Shown here piece after piece: positions 50,000 through 59,110 of a DNA stretch of 64,000 nucleotides. The notes beneath the pieces are model-generated. The model had not been told where the DNA came from. It searched no databases and saw nothing but the letters and a program-made list of their open reading frames with translations. The translations under genes were made by a program, and so were the position numbers. This DNA is from Achromobacter pestifer (GTDB lineage Bacteria; Pseudomonadota; Gammaproteobacteria; Burkholderiales; Burkholderiaceae_B), in NCBI RefSeq assembly GCF_013267355.1, contig NZ_CP053984.1, positions 1 through 64,000 on the forward strand, read 5' to 3'. The stretch's first letter is position 1, and each line of letters opens with the position of its first letter.

Positions 50000-51388
50000 C
50001 TATGGCAGGTCGGGCGCGCCCAGCAGCGCGTGGCCCTGGCCGATGAGGGCCTCGATGCCGAGCGCGATGCCGATCAGCCGCGCTTCGGCGCGCGGCGGCC
50101 CCATCAGCTGCAGGCCCACCGGCATCCGGTTGGCGTCGAGGCCCACGGGCATCGTCAGCGCGCACCAGCCGAACAGGTTGCTGATGGCGGTGTTGCGCAT
50201 GGCCTTCATGTTGGCCGGCGCGTAGGTCTCCACCGTGCCGATGTCGGCCAGCCGCGGCGGCGAGGCGGGCACGGTGGGCGTGAGCAGGACGTCGACGTCG
50301 TCGAACAACCGGGCCGCGCCCGCGCCGCAGCGCTGCAGCACGGCCTTGCGCCGCAGGTACTCGACGGAAGACACCTGCTCGGCCCAGCGCACGCGGTCGC
50401 GCACCACCGGGTCCAGCCGCTCCACCTTGTGCGGGAAGTGCTGGTCGAGGTAGGCCGCGAGTTCGGACGCTGCGAGGCCGCCGCGGCGGAAGATGTCGAA
50501 GGCTTCCTCGCAGTGCGGCAGCGGGAACCGGACCACCTGCGCGCCGGCCTGGGCGAGGCGCTGAACGGCCGCTTCCACGGCGGCGGCGATGCTCGGGTCG
50601 ATGTCGTCCCAGAAGTGGTTGGTCGGCACGCCGACGCGCAGTCCTTGCACGCGCACCGGGGCAGGCGCGGGCAGGCCCTGGCTCTCTGTGTCGAGGGCGG
50701 CGAACGCGTAGGCCAGGTCTTCCACCGTGCGGGTGAGCACGCCCGCGGTGTCGAGCGAGGACGACAGGGGCACGATGCCTTCGACCGGCCAGCGCCCCAC
50801 GGTGGTCTTCAGGCCCACCTGTCCGGTCATGGACGCGGGCACGCGCACCGAACCGGCGGTGTCGGTGCCCAGCGCCAGCAGGGCGCTGCCCTGCACCAGC
50901 GAGACGCCCGCGCCCGCGCTGGACCCGCCTGGCACGCGGTGCTCGTGGGGTGACCTGGGGTTCCGGGGCGTGCCCCAGTGGGCGTTGACGCCAAGACCCC
51001 CGAACGCGAACTCGACCGTGTGCGTCTTGCCGACCACGATGCCCAGTTGCCGCTGCAGCCGCGCGACCAGCGGGCCGGCCGCCTGCCAGGCTTCGGGCAG
51101 GGCCTCGTCGCTGCCCGCAAACACCGGCAGGCCGGGCACGCCGTACAGGTCCTTCACCGACACCGGCAAGCCCATCAGCGGGCCCAGGTCCTGGCCCTGG
51201 TCCAGCAGGGTGTCGACCGCAGCGGCGGCGCTGCGGGCGCGCGCGCCGTCCCAGGTCTTGTAGGCGTTGAGCCGGGGTTCCATGCGCGCGTGGTGTTGCG
51301 CGCAGGTGTCGATCAGGGCCACCGCCGTCAGTTCGCGGCGGCGCAGGCGGGCGGCGTGCTCGGCCAGCGACAGGTGGGCAGCGTTCAA
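50000..51388 (-). CDS. Amidase-signature family hydrolase
   Basis: 462 residues from TTG 51388 with GGAGAAGG. Amidase signature: PVSVKD (catalytic Lys), GGSSAGAG (Ser) and GTDTAGSVRVPA (nucleophile Ser region). Substrate unknown. Between tautomerase and hydratase genes it might hydrolyse an amide-bearing aromatic intermediate or deaminate an amino-muconate-type compound; this is speculative. Confidence 0.85.
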   Translation of the reverse strand: MNAAHLSLAEHAARLRRRELTAVALIDTCAQHHARMEPRLNAYKTWDGARARSAAAAVDTLLDQGQDLGPLMGLPVSVKDLYGVPGLPVFAGSDEALPEAWQAAGPLVARLQRQLGIVVGKTHTVEFAFGGLGVNAHWGTPRNPRSPHEHRVPGGSSAGAGVSLVQGSALLALGTDTAGSVRVPASMTGQVGLKTTVGRWPVEGIVPLSSSLDTAGVLTRTVEDLAYAFAALDTESQGLPAPAPVRVQGLRVGVPTNHFWDDIDPSIAAAVEAAVQRLAQAGAQVVRFPLPHCEEAFDIFRRGGLAASELAAYLDQHFPHKVERLDPVVRDRVRWAEQVSSVEYLRRKAVLQRCGAGAARLFDDVDVLLTPTVPASPPRLADIGTVETYAPANMKAMRNTAISNLFGWCALTMPVGLDANRMPVGLQLMGPPRAEARLIGIALGIEALIGQGHALLGAPDLP

Positions 51389-51431
51389 GGGCCTTCTCCT
51401 CGGGGTGTGGTGAACAGGGTGTGTCCCATTG

Positions 51432-51722
51432 TCACCACCCGGCCGCCAAGTCCGCGGCGATCTCTTCTGGTGTGCCCAGGCGGTTCATCGGCGTGTCGCG
51501 CAGCAACTGGGTGTAGATGGCTTTCATCCAGCCGGTCTCGGCCTCGCTCAGCGGCTGCGGGTTGCGCGGCACGATGCGCTGGCCGTTGTCGATGGCACCG
51601 GGCGAGACGCACCCAGATGGTGCCGCCCACGTTGTGCACCGACGCGTCGACGCGGCCATGGGCCTGCAGGGCCGCCTGCACCACGCGCCCCTGGTAGCGC
51701 TGGGCGGCGATTCCGGTCCTGG
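51432..51722 (-). pseudogene. Remnant of a BenD/XylL-like cis-diol dehydrogenase
   Basis: Minus strand, two pieces in different frames: VVQAALQAHGRVDASVHNVGGTIW (N-terminal Rossmann part) joined directly to VSPGAIDNGQRIVPRNPQ...MNRLGTPEEIAADLAAGW (C-terminal part). The catalytic Ser-Tyr-Lys core between them is deleted. It lies between the amidase and tautomerase genes. Confidence 0.8.
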
Positions 51723-51914
51723 TCAGCGGCCGAGGTCTTTGGCGCTGACGCCCGCGATGCCCCAGTTCTCCTTGGGCATTTCGTGGATCCAGACGCGGAT
51801 GGTTTCCTTCTTCGCGTCGATGGCCTCGTGCAGCGCCTGGGTGACCTTCTCGATCACGGCCTTCTTCTGCTCGGGCGTGCGGCCTTCGAGTATGTAGATC
51901 TGTGCGAACGGCAT
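51723..51914 (-). CDS. dmpI: 4-oxalocrotonate tautomerase
   Basis: 63 residues, the normal length. Pro follows Met directly and would be the catalytic N-terminal proline; further conserved positions are GRTPEQKKAVIEKVTQALHE, TIRVWIHEMPKENWGIAG. It converts the enol to the keto form of 4-oxalocrotonate after HMS dehydrogenase. GGAG precedes the ATG. Confidence 0.94.
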   Translation of the reverse strand: MPFAQIYILEGRTPEQKKAVIEKVTQALHEAIDAKKETIRVWIHEMPKENWGIAGVSAKDLGR

Positions 51915-51931
51915 GGTGGTGGTCTCCTGGG

Positions 51932-52909
51932 TCAGTTGGCTTTGATGTCCAGCTTGCGGATCAGGGCACCCCAGCGGTTGTTCTCGGCCTTGATGAAGGC
52001 GTCGAACTCCTGGGGCGTGGTGACGCGCAGGTTGCCGGAGATGTTGTCGAACGCGGCCTGGGCCTCGGCGGTCTTGGCGCCTTTGGCCCAGGCGTCGTGC
52101 AGCTTCTGCACGACGGCGGCCGGGGTGGCGGCGGGGGCGACCAGGCCGAACCAGGTCTCCACCGCGAAGCCGGGGTAACCGGACTCGGCCACGGTCGGTA
52201 CGTCCGGCAGGGCCTTGGCGCGCGTGGGCGAGGTGACGGCCAGCGCCTTGAGCTTGCCGCTGCGGATGTGCTGCAAGGTGGTGGCCAGCGAGCTTTCCAT
52301 GCTCATGATCACCGTGCCCGAGAGCAGGTCCGGCACGATCTGGCTCGACCCCTTGTAGGGGATGTTGGTGAGTTCGATGCCGGCCACCGACTGCAGCAGC
52401 TCGGCCGCCAGGTGGTTGCTGGTGCCGATGCCGGACGTGGCGTAGCCGAGCTTGCCCGGGTTGGCCTTGGCGTAGGCCACCAGACCCTTGAGGTCGGCGA
52501 ACGGTGCGCTCGGGTGCACGACGATCACGCAGGGCGTGGTGCCCACCAGCGAGATCGGGGCGAAGTCCTTTTCCACCTGGAACGGCAGCTTGTCGTAGAG
52601 GTAGGGCGCGATGGCCAGGCTGCTGATGGCCGACAGCCCGATGGTGTAGCCGTCCGGTGCGGCCTTGGCCACCGCGTCGGTGCCGATGTTGCCGCCGGCG
52701 CCGGCCTTGTTCTCGACCACGAAGGACTGGCCCAGCGCGTCGCCCATGGCCTTGGCGGCGGTGCGGCCCATGATGTCGGTGGGTCCACCCGGTGGGAAGG
52801 GCACGATGAGCTTGACGGGACGGGCGGGGTAGGCGTCCTGCGACCAACCAGCGGCGGGTGCCAGGGCCAGGCCGGCCCCCACGGAGGCGATGAAATCTCT
52901 GCGTTGCAT
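51932..52909 (-). CDS. Bug/TctC-family periplasmic binding protein
   Basis: 325 residues. A Tat-like signal (MQRRDFIASVGAGLALAPAAGWSQ) precedes the Bug fold, with YPARPVKLIVPFPPGGPTDIMGR at the mature start. Such proteins are very abundant in Burkholderiales and bind small acids or aromatics. In a catabolic operon it probably captures substrate or feeds a transporter encoded elsewhere. Confidence 0.92.
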   Translation of the reverse strand: MQRRDFIASVGAGLALAPAAGWSQDAYPARPVKLIVPFPPGGPTDIMGRTAAKAMGDALGQSFVVENKAGAGGNIGTDAVAKAAPDGYTIGLSAISSLAIAPYLYDKLPFQVEKDFAPISLVGTTPCVIVVHPSAPFADLKGLVAYAKANPGKLGYATSGIGTSNHLAAELLQSVAGIELTNIPYKGSSQIVPDLLSGTVIMSMESSLATTLQHIRSGKLKALAVTSPTRAKALPDVPTVAESGYPGFAVETWFGLVAPAATPAAVVQKLHDAWAKGAKTAEAQAAFDNISGNLRVTTPQEFDAFIKAENNRWGALIRKLDIKAN

Positions 52910-52921
52910 AGGGTGCGTTCC

Positions 52922-53962
52922 TCAGGCCGCTTTTTTCTGCTCGCGCGCATCTCGCGCGCGAGCCATGGTCATGGCCGTGTCTTCGATCATGTCTTCCTGG
53001 CCACCGACCATCTTCTTGCGGCCCAGTTCGACCAGGATGTCGCGCGCCGACAGGCCGTACTTGACGGCGGCGCGTTTGGCGAACAGCAGGAAGCTGCCGT
53101 ACACGCCGGCGTAGCCCAGCGTGAGCGCGTCGCGGTCGATGCGGATCGGGAAGTCCATGATGGGCGTGACCAGGTCTTCGGCCACGTCCTGGATCTTCCA
53201 GACGTCCACACCGGTCTGCACGTCCATGCGGTCGAGCACGGCGACCAGCACTTCCATCGGCGTGTTGCCTGCGCCCGCGCCCAGGCCGGCGGCGGCAGCG
53301 TCGATGCGGGTGGCGCCACATTCAATGGCGGCGACCGAGTTGGCCACGCCCATGGCCAGGTTGTGGTGGCCGTGGAAGCCCAGCTCGGTCTCGGGCTTGA
53401 GCGCGTCGCGCACGGCCTGCAGGCGGGCCTTCACGTCGGCGGGCAGCATGTAGCCGGCCGAGTCGGTGATGTAGATGCAGTTGGCGCCATAGCCCTCCAT
53501 CAGCTTGGCCTGTTTCACCAGGCCTTCGGGGCTGTTCATGTGGGCCATCATCAGGAAGCCCACGGTGTCCATGTCGAGCTTTCGGGCGAAGGTGATGTGC
53601 TGCTCGCTCACGTCGGCTTCGGTGCAGTGCGTGGCCACGCGGATGGTGTGCACGCCCAGGCCGTGCGCCATCTTCAGGTGGTCGACGGTGCCGATGCCGG
53701 GCAGCAGCAGGGCCGAGACCTTGGCCTGCTTCATCAGCGGGATCACGGTGCCCAGGTACTCCTCGTCGGAGTGGGCCGGGAAGCCGTAGTTGACGCTGGA
53801 GCCGCCCAGGCCGTCGCCGTGGGTGACCTCGATCAGCGGCACACCGGCGGCGTCGAGGCCGCAGGCGATGCTCTTCATCTGTTCGAGCGTCATCAGGTGG
53901 CGCTTGGGGTGCATCCCGTCGCGCAGGGTCATGTCGTGCAGGGTGATTTTTTGCTGGCTCAT
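52922..53962 (-). CDS. dmpG: 4-hydroxy-2-oxovalerate aldolase
   Basis: 346 residues, HMGL-like TIM barrel with [11 protein letters not shown] (metal and base residues), [13 protein letters not shown] (metal His pair) and [18 protein letters not shown]. It splits 4-hydroxy-2-oxovalerate to pyruvate and acetaldehyde, channelled to the dehydrogenase encoded just upstream. Confidence 0.96.
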   Translation of the reverse strand: MSQQKITLHDMTLRDGMHPKRHLMTLEQMKSIACGLDAAGVPLIEVTHGDGLGGSSVNYGFPAHSDEEYLGTVIPLMKQAKVSALLLPGIGTVDHLKMAHGLGVHTIRVATHCTEADVSEQHITFARKLDMDTVGFLMMAHMNSPEGLVKQAKLMEGYGANCIYITDSAGYMLPADVKARLQAVRDALKPETELGFHGHHNLAMGVANSVAAIECGATRIDAAAAGLGAGAGNTPMEVLVAVLDRMDVQTGVDVWKIQDVAEDLVTPIMDFPIRIDRDALTLGYAGVYGSFLLFAKRAAVKYGLSARDILVELGRKKMVGGQEDMIEDTAMTMARARDAREQKKAA

Positions 53963-53975
53963 TGGGTGCTCCGGA

Positions 53976-54890
53976 TCAGGCGGCGACGGGTTCGAGCACG
54001 AGCTCGCCCTTCAGGATTTCTTCGGCAAACATCTCGGCGGTGCGCGCGGCGGCGGCGGTCATGATGTCCAGGTTGCCGGCGTACTTGGGCAGGTAGTCGC
54101 CCAGGCCCTCGACCTCCATGAAGACCGAGACGCGGTTGCCGTCGAAGACGGGGCCGTTGACCAGCTTGTAGCCCGGCACGTACTTCTGCACTTCCTTGAT
54201 CATGTCGTGCACCGACTTCGTGATCGCGGCCTCGTCGGGCGTGCCTTCGACCAGGCAGTGCACCGTGTCGCGCATGATCAGCGGCGGCTCGGCCGGGTTG
54301 ATCACGATGATGGCCTTGCCCTTCTTGGCGCCGCCCACCTTCTCGACCGCGCCGGCCGTGGTGCGGGTGAACTCGTCGATGTTCTTGCGCGTGCCGGGAC
54401 CGACCGATTTGCTGGACACGGTGGCGACGATCTCGCCGTAGCTCACCGGCTGCACGCGGCTGACCGCGTAGACCATGGGGATGGTGGCCTGGCCGCCGCA
54501 GGTGACCATGTTCACATTCATCTCGCGCTGGCCGACGTGCTGCTTGAGGTTGACCGGCGGCACGCAGTAGGGGCCGATGGCGGCGGGCGTGAGGTCGATC
54601 ATCATCGCGCCCTGCTCATTGACCTTGCGCGAGTTCTCGGCGTGCACGTAGGCGCTGGTGGCGTCGAACACGATCTGCACACCGTCGGCCTTCATGTGCG
54701 GGATCAGGCCGTCCACACCCTCGGCGGTGGTCTTGATGCCCATCTCCTTGGCGCGCTTGAGACCGTCGGAGTTGGGATCGATGCCCACCATCCACACGGG
54801 TTCGAGCAAGGGGCTGCGCTGCAGCTTGGCCAGCAGGTCGGTGCCGATGTTGCCGGGCCCGATCAGGGCGCACTTGATTTTTTTGGTCAT
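53976..54890 (-). CDS. dmpF: Acetaldehyde dehydrogenase (acylating)
   Basis: 304 residues: NAD-binding [10 protein letters not shown] at about 11-20 and the catalytic cysteine C131 in [12 protein letters not shown]. It makes acetyl-CoA from acetaldehyde, NAD and CoA in a complex with DmpG. GGAG precedes ATG 54890. Confidence 0.96.
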   Translation of the reverse strand: MTKKIKCALIGPGNIGTDLLAKLQRSPLLEPVWMVGIDPNSDGLKRAKEMGIKTTAEGVDGLIPHMKADGVQIVFDATSAYVHAENSRKVNEQGAMMIDLTPAAIGPYCVPPVNLKQHVGQREMNVNMVTCGGQATIPMVYAVSRVQPVSYGEIVATVSSKSVGPGTRKNIDEFTRTTAGAVEKVGGAKKGKAIIVINPAEPPLIMRDTVHCLVEGTPDEAAITKSVHDMIKEVQKYVPGYKLVNGPVFDGNRVSVFMEVEGLGDYLPKYAGNLDIMTAAAARTAEMFAEEILKGELVLEPVAA

Positions 54891-54922
54891 GGGTTGACTC
54901 CTGGGGGAAGAAGAAAAAAGGT

Positions 54923-55125
54923 TCAGGTGAGCGTGCGCACCACGCCACCGTCCACCCGCCGGCCTCGCCAGGGCGCACCAGCTGGCCGCCCAGGTGGCCG
55001 GGGAAGTGGGTCGCTGCCTCGATCATGCCGGCCATGGCCGTCTCGAAGCCGGCCACGCCTTGGGGTGCGACCCGGCGCGTGACCAGCACGGTCACGGCGC
55101 GCGACGGGGTGGCGGGTGCGTTCAT
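54923..55125 (-). pseudogene. Chimeric remnant: monooxygenase-like N-terminus joined to a dehydrogenase tail
   Basis: From ATG 55125, about 45 codons ([44 protein letters not shown]) resemble antibiotic-biosynthesis-monooxygenase-like proteins. The sequence then shifts frame to [11 protein letters not shown] and a stop at 54923-54925, the typical end of a short-chain dehydrogenase. Both genes are broken by one deletion. Confidence 0.7.
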
Positions 55126-55150
55126 GGGTGCAGGCGGCTCAGGGCGGCGC

Positions 55151-55939
55151 TCAGACGAATCGCATGCCAACCGTGCCCAGGTCCTGGAAGCGCACGTTCA
55201 CGCTGTCGCCGGCCTGCACCGCAATGGCTTCGGTCACGCCGCCGGTCATGATGAAGCTGCCCGTCGGGATCTCCTGACCGCGCGCGCCCAGGTGGTTGGC
55301 CAGGGCGGCGATGGCGGCGGCCGGGTGGCCCATCACGGCGGCGCCGGCGGCCATGGCCACGATCTGGCCGTTCTTCTCCAGCACCACGCCCAGCGTGCGC
55401 AGGTCCAGGTCTTCCACACGACGGGCGCGGCCACCGATCACGAAGCGCGAGGCCGAGGTGTTGTCGGCGATCACGCTCTTGAGGTCGAACTTGAAGTCGC
55501 GGTAGCGGCTGTCGATGATCTCCACGCCGGGGATCACGAAGTCGATCGCGGCCATCACGGCGCCGACGTGGCAGCCCGGACCTTTGAGCGGCGCCTTGGT
55601 GACGACGCAGATCTCGGCCTCGACCTTGGGGTGGATGAGTTCGGAGGTCTTGATGTCGCTGCCTTCGGCGCAGGCCATGTAGTCGCTGACGAAGCCGAAG
55701 ACCGGCGTGTCCACGCCCATCTGCTTCATCTTGGCGTAGGAGGTCAGGCCGCACTTGAGGCCCACCGTCTTGTGGCCACGGCTTTCCTTGCGCGCGCGGA
55801 TCAGGTCCTGGATCGCGTAGGCGTCGTCCCAGTCCATGTCCGGGTGGTCGTCGGTGATCTTGGTGACGTCGTGCGCCTTCAGCTCGGCGTTTTCCAGGTG
55901 CTCGGCGAGCTGGGCGAGGGTGTTCTTGTCGAGTTTCAT
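55151..55939 (-). CDS. dmpH: 4-oxalocrotonate decarboxylase
   Basis: 262 residues of the DmpH/XylI type: LIRARKESRGHKTVGLKCGLTSYAKMKQMGVDTPVFG, KVEAEICVV (metal ligands), and SFIMTGGVTEAIAVQAGDSV. It decarboxylates the keto tautomer to 2-hydroxypenta-2,4-dienoate and in relatives forms a complex with the hydratase encoded next to it. Confidence 0.93.
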   Translation of the reverse strand: MKLDKNTLAQLAEHLENAELKAHDVTKITDDHPDMDWDDAYAIQDLIRARKESRGHKTVGLKCGLTSYAKMKQMGVDTPVFGFVSDYMACAEGSDIKTSELIHPKVEAEICVVTKAPLKGPGCHVGAVMAAIDFVIPGVEIIDSRYRDFKFDLKSVIADNTSASRFVIGGRARRVEDLDLRTLGVVLEKNGQIVAMAAGAAVMGHPAAAIAALANHLGARGQEIPTGSFIMTGGVTEAIAVQAGDSVNVRFQDLGTVGMRFV

Positions 55940-55958
55940 GTGGTTGTTTCCTTCCCGC

Positions 55959-56744
55959 TCAGGCGACGAAACGCACCGACGTGCCGCCCAGGCCGCCGAC
56001 GCTGCAATACAGGCTGTCGCCCGCGACCACCGGCACCAGCGGCGACTGCGAGCCAGAGAGGATGATGTCGCCGGCCTTGAGGCCGATGCCCAGACGGCCG
56101 AGCGTGTTGGCCAGCCAGGCCACCGCGTTGACCGGCGAGCCCTGCACCGATGCGCCGCAGGACGTGCTGATGATTTCGCCGTTCTTTTCCAGCACCATGC
56201 CGGCCAGCGCGAGGTCGAGGTCGCGCGGGCTCTTGCGCAGGCCGCCGAGCGTGAGCACGCCGCAGGAGGCGTTGTCGGCCACGGTGTCCTGGATCTTGAT
56301 CTTCCAGTCCTTGATGCGCGAGTCGACGATCTCGAAGCACGGCATCACGCAGTCGGTGGCGCGCAGCACGTCGGCCGCGGTGACGCCGGGGCCTTCGAGG
56401 TCGCGCGCCAGGATGAAGGCGACCTCTGCCTCGGCCTTGGGCGCGATCATGCTGCTCACCGGGATGGGCTGGCCTTCGTTGTAGACCATGCCCGAGAGCA
56501 GGTGGCCGAAGTCGGGCTGGTTGACCTTGAGCATGTCCATCACGACCTTGCTCGTCACGCCTATTTTCTTGCCCACCACGCGCTCGCCCGCGTCCAGCCG
56601 GCGCTGGATCATGCGCAGCTGGATCTGGTAGGCGTCCTCGATGGTGATGTCCGCTTCGCGGTCGGTCAGCGGAGCGACGGGTTGGCGGTCGAGCAGCGAC
56701 TGGTAGAGCTCGTCGCCGTAGTGCTGGATCTTGGAGTTGTCCAT
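55959..56744 (-). CDS. dmpE: 2-hydroxypenta-2,4-dienoate (2-oxopent-4-enoate) hydratase
   Basis: 261 residues from ATG 56744; a longer frame overlaps the upstream gene. Motifs GERVVGKKIGVTSKVVMDMLKVNQPDFGHL, KAEAEVAFIL and GDIILSGSQSPLVPV are those of DmpE/XylJ. It produces 4-hydroxy-2-oxovalerate. It lies between the hydrolase and decarboxylase genes. Confidence 0.93.
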   Translation of the reverse strand: MDNSKIQHYGDELYQSLLDRQPVAPLTDREADITIEDAYQIQLRMIQRRLDAGERVVGKKIGVTSKVVMDMLKVNQPDFGHLLSGMVYNEGQPIPVSSMIAPKAEAEVAFILARDLEGPGVTAADVLRATDCVMPCFEIVDSRIKDWKIKIQDTVADNASCGVLTLGGLRKSPRDLDLALAGMVLEKNGEIISTSCGASVQGSPVNAVAWLANTLGRLGIGLKAGDIILSGSQSPLVPVVAGDSLYCSVGGLGGTSVRFVA

Positions 56745-56767
56745 GGTGTTCTGTGTGGGAAAAGGGG

Positions 56768-57634
56768 TCAGGCGGACGCGGCGCCCTGCGCGTCGGCTTC
56801 GGCGAGGAAGTTCGACACCAGCTGGGCGAAGCGCGCGGCGTGTTCGATCTGCGTCCAGTGGCCGCAGTGGCCGAACACGTGCAGCTGGCTGTTGGGAATC
56901 CACTGGCTCAGCGTGAGCGAGGTCTGCAGCGGAATCACCTGGTCCTCGCGGCCGTGGACGATGAGCGTCTCGTGCGGCAGCGCGCGGATCGCCGATTCGG
57001 GGCTGGCCATGGCGTCGACCCAGCGCTGGCGCGGGGCCGGGAACATGGCCGAGAAGGATTCCTGGAAGCCGGGGCGGACGCTGGCCTGGTAGCGCAGCTC
57101 GGCCAGCTCGTCGGTGATCAGGCCCCGGTTGTGTGCGAACACGTCCATGATGCGCTTCATGTTGTCCAGCGACGCCTCGTAGCCCCAGACCGCGTCCAGG
57201 CCCGGCGTGATCGGGAAGGGCACGCCGACCGAGCCCATGAGCACCAGGCGGCGCACGCGCTGGGGCGCGCGGATCGCCAGCGCCAGCGAGAGCGCACCGC
57301 CGAAGCTGTTGCCCACCACGTCGGCCTGCTCCACGCCCATCGCGTCCATCACGTCCAGCGCCTGCTGGACCCAGGTGTCCATGTTGTAGGTGATGCCGGC
57401 CGGGCGGTCGGAGTAGCCGAAGCCCACCATGTCGGGCGCGATCACGCGGCGGTCTCGTGCAATCACCGGCATGGCGAGGCGCCAGTTGGCCCAGGCGCTC
57501 ACACCCGGACCGGAGCCGTGGATGAACAGCACCGGAGGCTGTCCCGGCTTGGAGCTGCCGAGGTCGTGCACGTTGGTGTTGAACGCGCCCGTGCGGACGC
57601 TGCAGGCGACTTCGGGGTTGTGAGGGGCGTTCAC
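56768..57634 (-). CDS. dmpD: 2-hydroxymuconic semialdehyde hydrolase
   Basis: 288 residues from GTG 57634, which overlaps the stop of the dehydrogenase gene as GTGA. Alpha/beta hydrolase with the oxyanion region HGSGPGVSAWANW, nucleophile GNSFGG, acid in GREDQVIP and catalytic His in HCGHW. It cleaves the ring-fission product to 2-hydroxypentadienoate and formate, serving ketone-type (3-substituted) substrates. Confidence 0.95.
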   Translation of the reverse strand: MNAPHNPEVACSVRTGAFNTNVHDLGSSKPGQPPVLFIHGSGPGVSAWANWRLAMPVIARDRRVIAPDMVGFGYSDRPAGITYNMDTWVQQALDVMDAMGVEQADVVGNSFGGALSLALAIRAPQRVRRLVLMGSVGVPFPITPGLDAVWGYEASLDNMKRIMDVFAHNRGLITDELAELRYQASVRPGFQESFSAMFPAPRQRWVDAMASPESAIRALPHETLIVHGREDQVIPLQTSLTLSQWIPNSQLHVFGHCGHWTQIEHAARFAQLVSNFLAEADAQGAASA

Positions 57635-59085
57635 AGTTTCACCATCACGTTTCTGAGTTCCGTGTAGAACTCCAGCGAGTGCACGCCGCCTTCGCGGCCG
57701 ATGCCCGAGGCCTTGCTGCCGCCGAAGGCGGTGCGCAGGTCGCGCAGGAACCAGCTGTTGATCCAGCACAGGCCGACTTCGATGGCCGCGGCCATGCGGT
57801 GGGCCTTGCCCAGATCCTGCGTCCACACGGTGGTGGCCAGGCCGTAGTCGGTGGCGTTGGCCAGGGCAATCGCTTCCTCTTCGGTGTCGAAGGGCGCGAT
57901 GTGGCAGCAGGGGCCGAAGATCTCTTCGCGGATCACGCTGGCGCTCTCGGGCAGGCCGGTCCAGATGGTGGGCTGCACGAAGTGGCCGTGGGCGTACTCA
58001 CCCGTCATGGCCGGTTCGCCGCCGCCGGTGACGACGGTCGCGCCCTCGGCCTTGGCCTTGGCGTAGTAGCCCATGACCTTCTGCTTGTGTTCGGCCGAGA
58101 TCAGCGGGCCGATGCCCACGCCCGGCATGTCGGGACCACCGATCTTCAGGCCCTCGGCTTTTTCCTTCAGCGCGGCGACGAACTTGTCGAAGATCGGGCG
58201 CTGCACGTAGACGCGCTCGGTGCCCAGGCAGACCTGGCCGCAGTTCTCGAAGGCGCTGCGCGTGATGCCGGCGATCGCCTTGTCGAAGTCGGCGTCGGCG
58301 AACACGATGCCGGCGTTCTTGCCGCCGAGTTCGAACGACACCGGGCGCACGCCCTTGGCGGCCGCGGCCATGATGGCCTCGCCGGTGCGGGTCTCGCCGG
58401 TGAAGGTGATGCCGTTGACGCCCGGGTGCTTGGTGATGAATTCGCCGGCCGAGCCGGGGCCGAAGCCGTGCAGCACCTGGTACACGCCCTTGGGCACGCC
58501 GACCGCGTTCATCACCTCGCCCAGCAGGGTGGCGGTTGCGGGGGTTTCTTCCGAGGGTTTGACGATGACGGTGTTGCCGCAGGCCAGGGCCGGGCCGACC
58601 TTCCAGGTCATCAGCAGCAGCGGCAGGTTCCAGGGGCAGATCACGCCGACCACGCCCAGGGGCGTGCGCAGACCGTAGCTGATGGCCGTGCCGCCGTCGG
58701 GCGTGGTCATCTGGAAGCTCTCGGTCGGCACGTTCTTGACGATGTCGGCAAAGATCTTGAAGTTGGCGGCGCCGCGCGGGATGTCGATGTGCGAAGCCAG
58801 CGAGCGCGGCTTGCCGGTGTCGGCCAGTTCGGCGGCGAGGAAGTCGTCGAAGCGGCGGTTGATCTCGTCGGCCACCGCGTGCAGCAGTTCGGCGCGCTTG
58901 ACCACGCTCATCGTGCCCCACTCGCCCTTGAGCGCGGCGCGGCCCGCGGCCACGGCCGCGTCGACCTCGGCCTGACCGGCCTCGTGCACCAGACCTACGA
59001 CCTCGTTGGTGGCCGGGTTGCGGTTTTCGAAGGTCTTGGCGGTGGCGACGAAATCGCCGTTGATGAAGTTCAGGAACTGTTTCAT
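57631..59085 (-). CDS. dmpC: 2-hydroxymuconic semialdehyde dehydrogenase
   Basis: 484 residues from ATG 59085; the longer frame lacks a ribosome site. Aldehyde dehydrogenase fold with PWNLPLLLMTWK, FELGGKN (Glu) and FENCGQVCLG (Cys). It oxidises the aldehyde-type ring-cleavage product, starting the oxalocrotonate branch. Confidence 0.96.
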   Translation of the reverse strand: MKQFLNFINGDFVATAKTFENRNPATNEVVGLVHEAGQAEVDAAVAAGRAALKGEWGTMSVVKRAELLHAVADEINRRFDDFLAAELADTGKPRSLASHIDIPRGAANFKIFADIVKNVPTESFQMTTPDGGTAISYGLRTPLGVVGVICPWNLPLLLMTWKVGPALACGNTVIVKPSEETPATATLLGEVMNAVGVPKGVYQVLHGFGPGSAGEFITKHPGVNGITFTGETRTGEAIMAAAAKGVRPVSFELGGKNAGIVFADADFDKAIAGITRSAFENCGQVCLGTERVYVQRPIFDKFVAALKEKAEGLKIGGPDMPGVGIGPLISAEHKQKVMGYYAKAKAEGATVVTGGGEPAMTGEYAHGHFVQPTIWTGLPESASVIREEIFGPCCHIAPFDTEEEAIALANATDYGLATTVWTQDLGKAHRMAAAIEVGLCWINSWFLRDLRTAFGGSKASGIGREGGVHSLEFYTELRNVMVKL

Positions 59086-59110
59086 GGTGCGTGAGGAAGG
59101 AAAAGAAAAG

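Noticed and set aside
51902..54064. 720-codon plus-strand frame in the meta cluster
   Set aside because: Shadow of the binding protein, aldolase and dehydrogenase genes; composition is typical of an antisense frame.
57679..59094. 471-codon plus-strand frame opposite the semialdehyde dehydrogenase
   Set aside because: Antisense shadow of a clearly conserved aldehyde dehydrogenase.
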